Shown here one piece after another: positions 1 to 9,556 of a DNA stretch of 64,000 nt. The position numbers and the translations under genes were made by a program. Each line of letters starts with the position of its first letter. Position 1 is the first letter of the stretch. The notes below the pieces were generated by a model that ran no database searches, was not told the DNA's origin, and saw only the letters and a program-made list of their open reading frames with translations. The stretch comes from Caenimonas sp. SL110 (GTDB taxonomy: Bacteria > Pseudomonadota > Gammaproteobacteria > Burkholderiales > Burkholderiaceae_C), in NCBI RefSeq assembly GCF_001044395.1, contig NZ_JANU01000004.1:62001-126000 (forward strand), read 5' to 3'.

Positions 1-1509
1 ATGTACCTGGGCCTCGATTTGCGAGGTGGCGTGCACTTCATGCTTCAGGTGGACATGCAGGCCGCGCTCACCAAGAAAGCGGAATCGTTGTCGGGCGACC
101 TGCGCACGCTGCTGCGCGAAAAGAGCGTGCGCCATGGCGGCATCAACCGCAACGGCCAGGCGATCGAAGTGCGTGTGCGCGACCAGCAGACGCTGCAAGC
201 CACCAAGGCCGTCATCGCGGACCAGCTGCCGGACCTTCAGGCGGTCGAGACGCCTGAGGGCACCGAGTACAAGATCACCCTGACCATCAAGCCTGATGCC
301 GCACGCCGCGTGCAGGACCAGGCCCTGAAGCAGAACATGGTCACCCTGCACAACCGGATCAACGAACTTGGCGTGGCCGAGCCGGTGATCCAGCAGCAAG
401 GCACCGACCGCATCGTCGTGCAGTTGCCGGGCGTGCAGGACACCGCCAAGGCCAAGGACATCCTGGGCCGCACCGCGACGCTGGAGGTTCGCCTGGTCGA
501 TGACAGCGCCGAGGCGCGCACCGCCGAATTCGGCGGCGGACCGGTTCCTTTCGGCGCAGAGAAATACCTCGAGCGCAGCGGCCAGGCCGTGATCGTCAAG
601 AAGCAGGTGATCCTCACCGGCGACAACCTCACCGACGCCCAGCCCGGCTTTGACAACCAGACCCAGGAAGCAGCCGTGCACCTGACGCTGGACGCCAAGG
701 GTTCGCGTATCTTCAAGGACATCACGCGCGAGAACATCGGCAAGCGCATGGCGATCCTGTTGTTCGAAAAGGGCAAGGGCGAAGTCGTCACCGCACCAGT
801 GATCCGCAGCGAAATCGGCGGCGGACGGGTCCAGATCTCGGGCCGCATGACCACGGTTGAAGCGGCCGACGTGGCGCTGCTGCTGCGAGCCGGATCACTG
901 GCGGCACCGATGGAAATCATCGAGGAATTCACCATCGGCCCCACGCTGGGCGCCGAGAACATCACCAAGGGCTTCCACAGCGTCGCCTGGGGTTTTGCGG
1001 TGATCTGCGCCTTCATGGCCGTTTACTACGGACTCTTCGGCCTATTCTCGGGCCTTGCATTGGCGGTGAACCTGCTGCTGCTGGTGGCGATTTTGTCGAT
1101 GCTGCAGGCCACGCTGACGCTGCCCGGCATGGCGGCCATGGCGCTCGCCCTCGGTATGGCGATCGACTCCAACGTGCTGATCAATGAGCGGGTTCGAGAA
1201 GAGTTGCGCAGCGGTGCGTCACCGCAGGCCGCGATCAATGCGGGCTACGAACGCGCCTGGGGCACCATCTTCGACTCCAACATCACCACGCTGATTGCAG
1301 GCGTCGCATTGCTTGCGTTCGGCTCCGGCCCGGTGCGCGGTTTTGCGGTGGTTCACTGCATCGGCATCCTGACGTCGATGTTCTCTGCGGTGTTCTTCTC
1401 GCGTGGCCTGGTCAACCTTTGGTACGGCCGCCAGAAGAAGCTGAAGTCTGTGTCGATCGGCACGGTCTGGCGCCCCGATACGGATGGCGCTATAACCAAA
1501 GCCGAGTAG
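1..1509 (+). CDS. secD: Protein translocase subunit SecD, 5' partial
   Basis: SecD is the inner-membrane partner of SecF that uses the proton gradient to help exported proteins leave the SecYEG channel on the periplasmic side. The visible 502 residues carry the SecD signature GLDLRGG at residues 4-10, the large periplasmic domain, and membrane segments from about residue 330. The RND-type motif GMAIDSNVLINERVREEL follows. Family members are about 610-630 residues long, so the first transmembrane helix and roughly 110 residues lie upstream of the window. The ATG at position 1 is an internal Met, not the start. secF follows after 12 bases. The identification is secure; only the 5' end is missing. 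Confidence 0.97.
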   Translation: MYLGLDLRGGVHFMLQVDMQAALTKKAESLSGDLRTLLREKSVRHGGINRNGQAIEVRVRDQQTLQATKAVIADQLPDLQAVETPEGTEYKITLTIKPDAARRVQDQALKQNMVTLHNRINELGVAEPVIQQQGTDRIVVQLPGVQDTAKAKDILGRTATLEVRLVDDSAEARTAEFGGGPVPFGAEKYLERSGQAVIVKKQVILTGDNLTDAQPGFDNQTQEAAVHLTLDAKGSRIFKDITRENIGKRMAILLFEKGKGEVVTAPVIRSEIGGGRVQISGRMTTVEAADVALLLRAGSLAAPMEIIEEFTIGPTLGAENITKGFHSVAWGFAVICAFMAVYYGLFGLFSGLALAVNLLLLVAILSMLQATLTLPGMAAMALALGMAIDSNVLINERVREELRSGASPQAAINAGYERAWGTIFDSNITTLIAGVALLAFGSGPVRGFAVVHCIGILTSMFSAVFFSRGLVNLWYGRQKKLKSVSIGTVWRPDTDGAITKAE

Positions 1510-1521
1510 GAAAGCGACCTC

Positions 1522-2475
1522 ATGGAATTCTTCAAGATCCGGCGCGACATTCCGTTCATGGAAAACGCGCTGGTGTTCAACATCATCTCGTTCCTGACGT
1601 TCGCGGCAGCTGTGTTTTTTCTCGTCACCAAGGGGCTGCACCTGTCGGTGGAGTTCACCGGTGGCACCGTGATGGAAGTGGGCTACTCGCAGGCCGCTGA
1701 CGTCGAAAAGGTCCGCAAGACGGTCTCTGACCTGGGTTTCGCCGATGTGCAGGTCCAGAACTTCGGCACCTCGCGCGACGTCATGATTCGCCTGCCTGCA
1801 CAAAAGGGCGTCAGCTCGGCGCAGCAAAGCGAAAAAGTCATGGCAGCGCTGAAGGCGCAGGACCCCGGCGTCACCCAGCGGCGTACCGAGTTCGTCGGGC
1901 CGCAGGTCGGCGAGGAGCTCGCCACCGATGGCCTCAAGGCGCTGGGCATGGTGGTCGTGGGCATCATGGTGTACCTCGCGTTTCGCTTCGAGTGGAAGTT
2001 CGCGGTCGCGGCCATCATCGCCAACCTGCACGACGTGATCATCATCCTGGGCTTCTTTGCGTTCTTCCAGTGGGAGTTCTCGCTGGCGGTGCTCGCGGCG
2101 GTGCTTGCGGTGCTGGGCTACTCGGTCAATGAATCGGTGGTGATCTTCGACCGGATTCGCGAGAATTTCCGGCGCTACCGCAAGATGACGACGATCCAGA
2201 TCATCGACAACGCGATCACGTCCACCATCAGCCGCACGATCATCACGCACGGCAGCACGCAGATCATGGTGCTGTCCATGCTGCTGTTCGGCGGGCCGAC
2301 GCTGCACTACTTCGCGATGGCACTCACGATCGGCATCCTGTTCGGCATCTATTCCTCGGTTTTTGTCGCCGCTGCCATCGCCATGTGGCTGGGCATCAAG
2401 CGCGAGGACCTTGTGAAGTCCGTTGCCAAGAAGGACGAGGATCCTGCGGACCCCAATTCTGGCGCCACCGTTTAA
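1522..2475 (+). CDS. secF: Protein translocase subunit SecF
   Basis: SecF forms the SecDF complex that assists late steps of Sec-dependent export. The 317-residue length is normal. It has an N-terminal membrane helix (about residues 19-38), the motif EFTGGTVMEV after it, a periplasmic domain to about residue 135, and five further helices. The conserved GYSVNESVVIFDRIREN lies in the RND core. AGGAAAG upstream of the ATG is a plausible ribosome binding site. The gene follows secD by 12 bases and precedes the DUF1631 gene by 15 bases, so the three are probably co-transcribed. Confidence 0.97.
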   Translation: MEFFKIRRDIPFMENALVFNIISFLTFAAAVFFLVTKGLHLSVEFTGGTVMEVGYSQAADVEKVRKTVSDLGFADVQVQNFGTSRDVMIRLPAQKGVSSAQQSEKVMAALKAQDPGVTQRRTEFVGPQVGEELATDGLKALGMVVVGIMVYLAFRFEWKFAVAAIIANLHDVIIILGFFAFFQWEFSLAVLAAVLAVLGYSVNESVVIFDRIRENFRRYRKMTTIQIIDNAITSTISRTIITHGSTQIMVLSMLLFGGPTLHYFAMALTIGILFGIYSSVFVAAAIAMWLGIKREDLVKSVAKKDEDPADPNSGATV

Positions 2476-2490
2476 GGACGCAAGGCATCT

Positions 2491-5349
2491 GTGAACGATC
2501 CGCAGCTGCCCCGCGAAACTGCCGCCCGTCTTGCACGGCAGGCGCGTGAGCATTTCGTGGCGCAGGCGCAGGCTTGCGTCGTCCCGATGCTGCAGGCCGT
2601 GCGCGCCCGTCTTTCAGAACTCGCCGAGAGCGCTGGCGGTTCGCGCGAGATGTATGAGCGGCGCGATGCCCTGCTCGACTTCGAGCGCAAGGGTGCGCTC
2701 TGGGGCAAGAGCATCGTCTCCGCCTGGCGCAAGGCTGTTGTTCCGCCGACCGCCACCGCGCGGGTGCGACTCGATTCGCTCAATCTTGAGCTGATCGGCG
2801 ACGAAGTCGTCGAAAACAAGATCCTCGCGGGCCGCATTGCCCTGTCCATCCAGGAGAAAACCTCTTTCGAGGCCAACGAACTGCGTGTGCGCATGCAGTT
2901 CCTCGATGGCGTGGACGAGCCAGGCTCATCCGATGTGCTCCGGCCCGAAGCGCTGGCGCAGATGCTGATCGAACAGTGGACATCTGCCGGACTCACCCGT
3001 GAAATCTGGACCCTGGTTCAGGAGACGGTCCAGAAACAGCTGGCAGAACACGTACCCAAGGCCTACAAGGCCACGAACGACTTCCTGATCGAGCAGGGTG
3101 TGCTCAAGGACATCGACCTTGCGGCGCGCGTCAAGCGCACCAGTTCTTCACCCACGGCTCGACGCTCCGAGCCGGCCGCGCCACCCGATGGGGCATCCGG
3201 CCGTAGCGAATCGGGGCCTGGCTCGTACCCCGGAGATTTCGGTCAATCCGGCCAGGCTGGCCAGTATGGCAACCAGGGTGGTTATGGCGGCCACGCTGGC
3301 GGTGGCGGCGGTTCCTCCGGTGGATATGGCTCAGGCGGCGGTGCGCCGGGTGGGCAGGGTGCAGGTCCTTACGGAGCGCCGCAGGGGCCGGGTGGTCAAG
3401 GCGGGACCGGTGGGTCTGCTGCCGGTGGTAGCGCAGGCTATGGCGGCGGCAGTGGAACTGGTGCTTACGGTGGCGGTGGCGCTGCTGGTGGCGGTTACGG
3501 CGGCCCGGGTGGTTCGGGCGGTTCTGCCTATGGCGGCGGCCCCGGCGGACAGCCGGGAGCAGGTGGTGGAGGTGGTGGAGGCGGTGGCGTGGGCGGTGGA
3601 TCTGGCGATTCGGGCGCTCAGGGCGCGCAAGGCTCACAGGGCCGTCAAGGCGGCTACCAAGGGGGTGCCGGCGGCTACCAGGGCGGCAGCGGCGGATCGG
3701 GCGGCAGCGGCGGATCGGGCGGCAGCGGCGGATCGGGCGGCGCAGGCATGACGCATCACGGCTCGGGCCAGTCGTCGCGCTCAGGCGCAGGCGTCGCCGA
3801 CGAAACACGCATGATGACCTCGACGCCGCCCCTCGCGCGGGCTCGCGCGCGGGCCAGCGGCGTCCTGGGCCAGCTCAAGCGCCTGCTGACCGACCGCATC
3901 GCGGGCTTCGACCCGGCGGTGCCGGTTACCCGGCCCTCACCCGCGCTGGCCGAGGCGCTCCAGCAGCACCAGGTCACGCAGGCCCATTCAACGCAGATGG
4001 CCGTCACGCCCAGCCAGGTTGCTGCGCAGGAAATCCTGGTCTATGACGACGCCGCCGTCCAGGAAGTTGCGGTCGACCTGCGCCGCCGCACCGGCGAGCT
4101 CAAGAAGAAAGCCAATACCCAGACCGAGAAGGCGACGATCGAGATCGTTGCCCTCATGTTCCAGAGCATCCTGTCCGAAGAGCGGATTCCACCGGCTGTG
4201 CGCGTGTGGTTTGCGCGCCTGCAAATGCCGGTGCTTCGCGTTGCCATCGCCGAGCCGGAGTTCTTTGGCACGCTCGAGCATCCCGCGCGCCAGCTGATCG
4301 ACCGCATGGGTTCCGTGGTCATGGGCTTCAACGCCGCGACCATAGGCGGCACGACGCTTGAAGTTGAAATCAAGCGCATCGTCCAGGTGATCGAGCAGTA
4401 CCCCGAGACGGGGCGACGGGTGTTCCAGCTGGTGTATGACGAATTCCAGAAGTTTCTCTCGCGCTTCCTGACCGAGCACGGCGACACACAAAAGCTGGTC
4501 AGCGTTGCGCAGCAAGTCGAGCAAAAGGAAACGCTGGCCATCCAGTACACGATCGAATTGCGTTCGATGCTGGCGGACCTGCCGATCCGCGATGAGATTC
4601 GCGACTTCCTGTTCAAGATCTGGGCCGAGGTGCTGGCCATGGCCGCGATCCGCCACGGCCCGCAGCACCCCGATACGCTGGCGCTCAAGGCGTCTGCTTC
4701 CGAGCTGGTCTGGGCTGCCAGCGCCAAGCCCAATCGCGCCGAGCGCGCGCGCGTGATCAAGGACCTTCCGGCGCTGTTGCAGCGCCTGCGAAAGGGGATG
4801 ACCCTCGTCAACATCGAGGGCGCCGCGCAAGAGGCCCAGATCAAGGCGATCGGCGATACGCTGGCCGATGCGTTCCTGTCCAAGACCGAATCGATCCCGC
4901 AGGCCCAGATCGAATCCATGGCCAAGCGGCTCGCGCACCTGGAAGACTTTGTCGCCGACGACCCGACGACCGACCTGCCGCTCGACCAGGAAAGCATCGA
5001 GATGATGCTGGGCATTGACGCGTCCAACATCGAAGTGGTGGCCGACGGCGGCTCGCGGCCGAGCCAGGCCATGCTGGCGTGGGCGACCGAGCTGCCGCTG
5101 GGCAACTGGTTCGCGCTGGACCACAACGGCGCCACCGCGCAGGTGCAATATGTCTGGCGCAGCGATCGCAAGCAGCTGCACCTGTTCGCCGCGCCCGGCG
5201 GGCGTAGCTATCTGCTGCAAAACCGGCGGCTGGCGTCTTACCTCCAGGCCGGATTGCTGCTGCCTGCGGAAGAGGAAGCGCTCACGGTGCGGGCCACGCG
5301 CGACGCGCTGGCCAAGCTGGATGCCAATCCGGAAAGATTGCTGCAGTAA
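2491..5349 (+). CDS. DUF1631 family protein with glycine-rich insert
   Basis: A 952-residue cytoplasmic-looking protein of the DUF1631 (thymidine phosphorylase-annotated) family, for which no firm function is known. The N-terminal 225 residues and the C-terminal 520 residues look like conserved, charged, mostly helical family sequence. Between about residues 225 and 430 is a long low-complexity segment of Gly, Ser, Gln and Tyr that includes (GGSGGS)n. Many family members have a shorter linker here. The start is GTG at 2491, 15 bases after secF. The protein has no signal peptide or membrane helix. Placement behind secDF suggests only co-transcription. The start and family are fairly sure, the function is unknown. 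Confidence 0.85.
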   Translation: MNDPQLPRETAARLARQAREHFVAQAQACVVPMLQAVRARLSELAESAGGSREMYERRDALLDFERKGALWGKSIVSAWRKAVVPPTATARVRLDSLNLELIGDEVVENKILAGRIALSIQEKTSFEANELRVRMQFLDGVDEPGSSDVLRPEALAQMLIEQWTSAGLTREIWTLVQETVQKQLAEHVPKAYKATNDFLIEQGVLKDIDLAARVKRTSSSPTARRSEPAAPPDGASGRSESGPGSYPGDFGQSGQAGQYGNQGGYGGHAGGGGGSSGGYGSGGGAPGGQGAGPYGAPQGPGGQGGTGGSAAGGSAGYGGGSGTGAYGGGGAAGGGYGGPGGSGGSAYGGGPGGQPGAGGGGGGGGGVGGGSGDSGAQGAQGSQGRQGGYQGGAGGYQGGSGGSGGSGGSGGSGGSGGAGMTHHGSGQSSRSGAGVADETRMMTSTPPLARARARASGVLGQLKRLLTDRIAGFDPAVPVTRPSPALAEALQQHQVTQAHSTQMAVTPSQVAAQEILVYDDAAVQEVAVDLRRRTGELKKKANTQTEKATIEIVALMFQSILSEERIPPAVRVWFARLQMPVLRVAIAEPEFFGTLEHPARQLIDRMGSVVMGFNAATIGGTTLEVEIKRIVQVIEQYPETGRRVFQLVYDEFQKFLSRFLTEHGDTQKLVSVAQQVEQKETLAIQYTIELRSMLADLPIRDEIRDFLFKIWAEVLAMAAIRHGPQHPDTLALKASASELVWAASAKPNRAERARVIKDLPALLQRLRKGMTLVNIEGAAQEAQIKAIGDTLADAFLSKTESIPQAQIESMAKRLAHLEDFVADDPTTDLPLDQESIEMMLGIDASNIEVVADGGSRPSQAMLAWATELPLGNWFALDHNGATAQVQYVWRSDRKQLHLFAAPGGRSYLLQNRRLASYLQAGLLLPAEEEALTVRATRDALAKLDANPERLLQ
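3682..3735 (+). repeat. Three perfect 18-bp tandem repeats in a Gly/Ser-coding stretch
   Basis: The unit GGCGGCAGCGGCGGATCG occurs three times head to tail, coding GGSGGS each time. It lies at the end of the glycine-rich segment of the DUF1631 gene. The period is a multiple of three, so slippage would change linker length without shifting frame. Confidence 0.9.
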
Positions 5350-5384
5350 GGTCGCGCAATTCGATGCGCGGGTCGGTCCGCAGT

Positions 5385-5876
5385 TCAGTGCGCGAGCCGC
5401 CCTTGCGCGGGCTCGCACAGTTCATCGAGCACCAGCGCATCGGGCTCATGACCGAAGCTCCAGTACACCATCAGCACGATGATTTTCAGGTCGTCGATGG
5501 GCACGGTTGCGTCTGGCGTCGCCATGGCGCGCTCGATCACGATCTCGCGCATGGCGGCAGGCAGCAGGCCCGCCGATTCGAGGAACGAAATGAAGCCCAG
5601 GCACTGCGCGCCCAGCCTGTCCTGCTCGGTGATCGAATAGACCCGCATGCTGTCCGCGGACGGCAGATGAACTTCGGGGAGTGGGGGCTTGTCCTCGCTC
5701 TGGCCGGCACCGGCGCTCTGGGCGGCGAGGTTCAGGCCATCGAGCCAGATGAGGGCGTCGTGGATTTCATCGGCTTCGAAGCCGTGCGCGCTGAGCTTTC
5801 GCTCCAGCAGCGTTGACTCAGGGCAGGCATCGCCTCGCCAGTAGTTCTCGTAGACAAAAACGAGCACTTCGAACAT
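5385..5876 (-). CDS. smg: Smg protein (DUF494 family)
   Basis: A 163-residue protein that begins MFEVLVFVYENYW, typical of the DUF494/Smg family usually found just downstream of dprA. The molecular role is not established. The gene is small, acidic and cytoplasmic, with no membrane segment. It follows dprA by about 64 bases on the same strand and converges on the DUF1631 gene, leaving 35 bases between stops. Start and length match the family. Confidence 0.92.
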   Translation of the reverse strand: MFEVLVFVYENYWRGDACPESTLLERKLSAHGFEADEIHDALIWLDGLNLAAQSAGAGQSEDKPPLPEVHLPSADSMRVYSITEQDRLGAQCLGFISFLESAGLLPAAMREIVIERAMATPDATVPIDDLKIIVLMVYWSFGHEPDALVLDELCEPAQGRLAH

Positions 5877-5940
5877 GGGTCCAATATAGCCCAGAACTCA
5901 GAACGCACGGGCGTTCAGCTGCAAGTGTTGCCGCCAGGCC

Positions 5941-7089
5941 TCAGGCGTGCGCGATGCGCTGGAACAGCCCGCCCGGCAGCCGCGCGACTTCATCGCCCAG
6001 CTCCAGCTCCAGCAGGCGCGCCTGGAGTTCAGAGGCGCTGATGCCGGTGCGTGCGATGAGCGCATCGAGGCTGACCGGATCGAAGCCAAGCGCCTCGAGC
6101 AGTGGATTGTCTTGCCCAGGTTTGTCGCTCTCGTCGTTCGCAGCCGACTGCGATGAAGCGCGCCCGGAGGTTTGCGCAATGGGTAACTTCAATTCTTCCA
6201 GCACGTCCTGCGCGGTCTCGACCAGCTTGGCGCCCTGCTTGAGCAAGGCGTGACAGCCGCGCGATTGCGGCGAATGAATCGAGCCGGGAATCGCGAAGAC
6301 CTCGCGGCCCATTTCGAGCGCCTGGTGGGCGGTGATGAGCGAGCCCGATTTCAACGCGGCTTCCACCACAACCGTACCCTGGCTCAACGCCGCAATGATG
6401 CGATTGCGCCGCGGAAAATTCTCAGGCAGCGGTGGCGTGCCGATGGCGTACTCGCTCACGATCAGGCCCGATCGCGCGATGCGGTGCGCGAGCGCCAGAT
6501 GCCTGCTGGGGTACACGCGATCAAGCCCGGTGCCGACCACGGCAATCGTGGCCAGGGATGAATCGCTGGTATCGGCACCCGCGCCATCCAGAGCACCTTC
6601 ATGGGCGGCTCCATCAACGCCGAGCGCCAACCCCGAAATGACGGTGAGGCCCGATTGGGCAAAGCTGCGGGCGAATTGCTTGGCATTGAGCAGGCCCTGC
6701 GCCGTGGGATTGCGGCTACCGACGATGGCGAGCGATTGCGGCCACGGCGCGCGCGTGCGACCCATCAGGTACAGCATCAGCGGCGGGTCGGCTGTGTTGA
6801 GCAGCAGCTCAGGGTAATGGGCATCGCCCAGCGCAATGATGCGCCGCTCAAGGCCGTCGTCCTGGTGCAGCCACTGCCACGTGGCCTCCAGCAAGTCTGA
6901 AAGGCCCGCAGGTTCTTCGCGCAGCGCCTTCGCCTGTGCCGGTCCGACCACAGCGGCGAAGCCTTCAGGCGATTGTGAAAAGATGGCCCCCGGCAGACCG
7001 AACGCGGCGAGCAGTCGCCGCGCAGTCGTGTTTCCGACGCCCGGCGTCAATGCCAGGCGCAGCCATGCGGCCAGCTCCCCTCGTTCCAT
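5941..7089 (-). CDS. dprA: DNA-processing protein DprA
   Basis: DprA binds incoming single-stranded DNA during natural transformation and loads RecA. The protein (382 residues from ATG 7089) has an N-terminal SAM-like region, a Rossmann-fold core with VGSRNPTAQG and SGLALGVDGAAHEGAL, and the conserved FPRRNRIIAALS. It ends in a C-terminal winged-helix (DML1-like) domain (about residues 310-380). A TTG at 7095 gives two more residues, but the ATG has the better-spaced ACGGA upstream. It lies 13 bases after the LysM gene stop, so the two are probably one transcript with smg. Confidence 0.96.
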   Translation of the reverse strand: MERGELAAWLRLALTPGVGNTTARRLLAAFGLPGAIFSQSPEGFAAVVGPAQAKALREEPAGLSDLLEATWQWLHQDDGLERRIIALGDAHYPELLLNTADPPLMLYLMGRTRAPWPQSLAIVGSRNPTAQGLLNAKQFARSFAQSGLTVISGLALGVDGAAHEGALDGAGADTSDSSLATIAVVGTGLDRVYPSRHLALAHRIARSGLIVSEYAIGTPPLPENFPRRNRIIAALSQGTVVVEAALKSGSLITAHQALEMGREVFAIPGSIHSPQSRGCHALLKQGAKLVETAQDVLEELKLPIAQTSGRASSQSAANDESDKPGQDNPLLEALGFDPVSLDALIARTGISASELQARLLELELGDEVARLPGGLFQRIAHA

Positions 7090-7102
7090 CGGCAATGTCC
7101 GT

Positions 7103-8359
7103 TTAGCGCGGATTGACGACCCGGTCGCCTACCTTGACGGTGCTGGAGATTTCCAGGACGAGTGCGTAAGAGAGCTTGTCGAACGGGCGGAAGACCATGA
7201 GCAGCCCGGTGCGTTCGTCGGGGATCTTGATGTTGGTGCGCTCGCCGGGTTGGGTCCGGTCGATGCGGCGCTCGCCGTCGCGCAGGATCGCCATGACATG
7301 GCCGACCTCCACGCCATCGGCGGTGCCCTTGTTGATCACGACGACCTGGTTCTGGCCGACGAACGACACAGCGTCGCCATAGACCGAAACGATGGCTGCA
7401 TCCACCGGCATGGACGGCGCGTGCGGAACGTAAGCCTGGAACTGGCGCGCGGGCTCAGGCAGCAAGCGGTCGCCGACGCGCATTTCTTCTTTGGCGGCGG
7501 TGATGTCGATGGTGCCGGGAATCACGGTGTTTTCAGACTTGCCGCTGGATGCGCGCACCGGCTCGATGCTCTCGTCGCGAACGAGCTGGGCACGGCCGAG
7601 GTACATCGCTTCATAGCCGAGCACCACGCTGGTCAGCGGGTCCTTGAGCGGCCTGGCATTGCGAAACACGCGGTAGTCGTCGGCCCGGCCGGCCACGCGC
7701 TGCTTGAGCGGCGTGGTCACGAGGCCGCGCGCATAGGCGCGGTCGCCACGGGTAATGAGAACGCGTTCTTCGGGGCCGGCCACGATGCGCGGAGCTGCCA
7801 GCAACGTGGCCTCATCGATGATGAGTGCTTCGGCCAGGAAAGGCTCGATCAGGTGTGTCTTCAGGGCCGGGACCGACAGGTCGGCCATGGATTCCACCCG
7901 CACGCGCGGTGAGACACGGACCGTGTCGGTTGGCTCTGCTCCGGCAGGACCGCGGCCCATGCGAAGAATCGCGCGGCCGTCTTTCTTTTCGAGCACCAGC
8001 AACTGGCCGGGGAAGATCAGGTGGGGATTGCGCACCTGTTCCATGTTCATGCCCCACAGCTCGGGCCAGCGCCACGGGCTCTTGAGGAAGATGCCGGAAA
8101 TGGCCCACAGCGTATCGCCGCGCTTGACCGTGTACTCGTCGGGGGCGTTGGGGGCCAGCTCGGACAGCGGGACGCCCTGCTGGGCAACCTGCTGCGCAGT
8201 GGAGCGCTGGCCGGGGGTGATGGGGAAGTTCTGCGCCGCAGCGCTCATCGGCCAAAGCCCCGCAGCAAGTGCCGCCAGCGCGACCACGGTGGGCAGGGCG
8301 CGGCGTGATACCGGCACAATTTGCGAGGCTGCGGATGAGTTCTGGCTGTGTATTTTCAT
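7103..8359 (-). CDS. Exported LysM-domain protein
   Basis: A 418-residue exported protein. From ATG 8359 there is a long signal sequence with basic residues and hydrophobic core ALPTVVALAALAAG, ending near AAAQN. A LysM domain follows (about residues 75-120: YTVKRGDTLWAISGIFLK ... PGQLLVL), which binds peptidoglycan. The remaining 290 residues have no named motif that I recognise. This architecture is regularly found upstream of dprA in Burkholderiales. An in-frame TTG at 8449 would add 30 residues in front of the signal peptide and is unlikely. It is divergent from def. Confidence 0.9.
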   Translation of the reverse strand: MKIHSQNSSAASQIVPVSRRALPTVVALAALAAGLWPMSAAAQNFPITPGQRSTAQQVAQQGVPLSELAPNAPDEYTVKRGDTLWAISGIFLKSPWRWPELWGMNMEQVRNPHLIFPGQLLVLEKKDGRAILRMGRGPAGAEPTDTVRVSPRVRVESMADLSVPALKTHLIEPFLAEALIIDEATLLAAPRIVAGPEERVLITRGDRAYARGLVTTPLKQRVAGRADDYRVFRNARPLKDPLTSVVLGYEAMYLGRAQLVRDESIEPVRASSGKSENTVIPGTIDITAAKEEMRVGDRLLPEPARQFQAYVPHAPSMPVDAAIVSVYGDAVSFVGQNQVVVINKGTADGVEVGHVMAILRDGERRIDRTQPGERTNIKIPDERTGLLMVFRPFDKLSYALVLEISSTVKVGDRVVNPR

Positions 8360-8520
8360 TTGCGGGCTGCGACCGTCGGCGTAAGCCGAGGCGGCCAAAA
8401 GTCTTGACAAAGTACTGGCGATTCTGCGCTCAAGCCCTTGATTGGGCAACGTTTATGCCCATCGCACCCTGCCAGAGCCGCCAAAAGTGGCGAAAATAGC
8501 GACAGCTACCTTTTCTTACC

Positions 8521-9033
8521 ATGGCCCTCCTTCCCATTCTTTGCTTTCCCGATCCCAAGCTGCACACTGTCGCCCGCCCGGTCGCCTCGGTCGATGGCCG
8601 CATCCGGCAGCTGGTCGCCGACATGCTCGAAACCATGTACGACGCCAGCGGCATCGGCCTTGCCGCGACCCAGGTCGATGTGCATGAGCGGGTGGTCGTC
8701 ATCGACGTCTCGGAAGAGCGCAATGCGCCGCTGGTACTGATCAACCCCGAGATCACCTGGTACAGCCCCGAAAAGCAGATGAACGAAGAAGGCTGCCTGT
8801 CGGTTCCGGGCGTCTATGACGGCGTCGAACGCGCAACGCGGATCAAGGTCAAGGCGATGGACGACCAGGGCCAATCGCGCGAGATAGAAGCCGAGGGCAT
8901 CCTGGCTGTGTGCGTCCAGCACGAGATGGACCACCTGCTCGGAAAAGTGTTTGTCGAATACCTGTCGCCGCTCAAACGCAACCGCATCAAGACCAAGATG
9001 CTCAAGGCGCGGCGCGATACCGAACGGGCCTGA
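8521..9033 (+). CDS. def: Peptide deformylase
   Basis: Removes the N-formyl group from nascent proteins. The 170-residue protein has all three family motifs: GIGLAATQV (residues 44-52), EGCLS (90-94, metal ligand Cys92) and HEMDH (134-138, two His ligands and the catalytic Glu135). The length is usual. It forms a likely operon with the BamE-like lipoprotein gene and fmt, whose product adds the formyl group that this enzyme later removes. Confidence 0.98.
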   Translation: MALLPILCFPDPKLHTVARPVASVDGRIRQLVADMLETMYDASGIGLAATQVDVHERVVVIDVSEERNAPLVLINPEITWYSPEKQMNEEGCLSVPGVYDGVERATRIKVKAMDDQGQSREIEAEGILAVCVQHEMDHLLGKVFVEYLSPLKRNRIKTKMLKARRDTERA

Positions 9034-9052
9034 AGCGCAGGTCCCTTTCTCC

Positions 9053-9550
9053 ATGTACAAAATGTCCTGGGCTGTTGCAGCCACCGTCCTGATGCTCGCA
9101 GGCTGCGCGGGCGGACCATTTGCCAGTTACGAATTTGCGCCCGGCACACCCCGTCAGCAGGTGGTCGAGCGCATGGGCCAGCCGCAGCGCGTCGTGAAAA
9201 TCGCCGCCGGTGAGCGGTTGCAGTATTCGATGCAGCCCGTCGGCCACTTCGCATGGATGGTCGATGTCGATGCGTCGGGCAAGGTGATCGGGTCGCGGCA
9301 GGTCCTGACCGAAGGCAACTTCAACCGCATCGAGGTCGGCAAGTGGACCCGCGACGACGTCGAGCGTGAGTTCGGGCGTCCCGCGTGGGTCGACAGCGTG
9401 GCGAGCTGGCGCGGTCCCATCCTGACTTACCGCTGGCGCGACGTGCAGCGCAGCGACATGTTCTATTACGTCTACCTTGACGAACGCGGCGTCGTGCAGC
9501 GGGCCCACCCCGGCATGGAATTCGTCAACGCCCCCAACGACAGGAACTGA
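9053..9550 (+). CDS. BamE/SmpA-OmlA-like outer-membrane lipoprotein
   Basis: A 165-residue lipoprotein. The signal peptide MYKMSWAVAATVLMLAGC ends in the lipobox LAGC. The mature part begins with a BamE-like turn (PGTPRQQVVERMGQPQRVV) followed by beta-rich sequence and a second similar half (VGKWTRDDVEREFGRPA). The fold is therefore probably an SmpA/OmlA duplicate. It is distinct from the canonical bamE at 41249. It sits between def and fmt, with 19 and 6 bases to its neighbours. Role in outer-membrane assembly is inferred from the fold only. Confidence 0.82.
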   Translation: MYKMSWAVAATVLMLAGCAGGPFASYEFAPGTPRQQVVERMGQPQRVVKIAAGERLQYSMQPVGHFAWMVDVDASGKVIGSRQVLTEGNFNRIEVGKWTRDDVEREFGRPAWVDSVASWRGPILTYRWRDVQRSDMFYYVYLDERGVVQRAHPGMEFVNAPNDRN

Positions 9551-9556
9551 TCTTCG

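Noticed and set aside
1..1509. secD as a complete gene starting at ATG 1
   Set aside because: The first residues match the middle of SecD (GLDLRGG) and the length is about 110 residues short; the ATG is an internal Met.
3131..3808. A long arginine- and histidine-rich reading frame opposite the DUF1631 glycine-rich region
   Set aside because: It is the complement of a low-complexity repeat, with no start context or recognisable fold.
7165..7195. A copy of the TVRPELVEG repeat in the LysM gene (AGAGCTTGTCGAACGGG)
   Set aside because: Only part of the repeat matches, without the inverted arms, and the peptide fits the rest of the protein, so it is chance similarity.
8400..8435. TTGACA at 8404 as a promoter of def
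   Set aside because: No acceptable -10 box stands 16-18 bases downstream.
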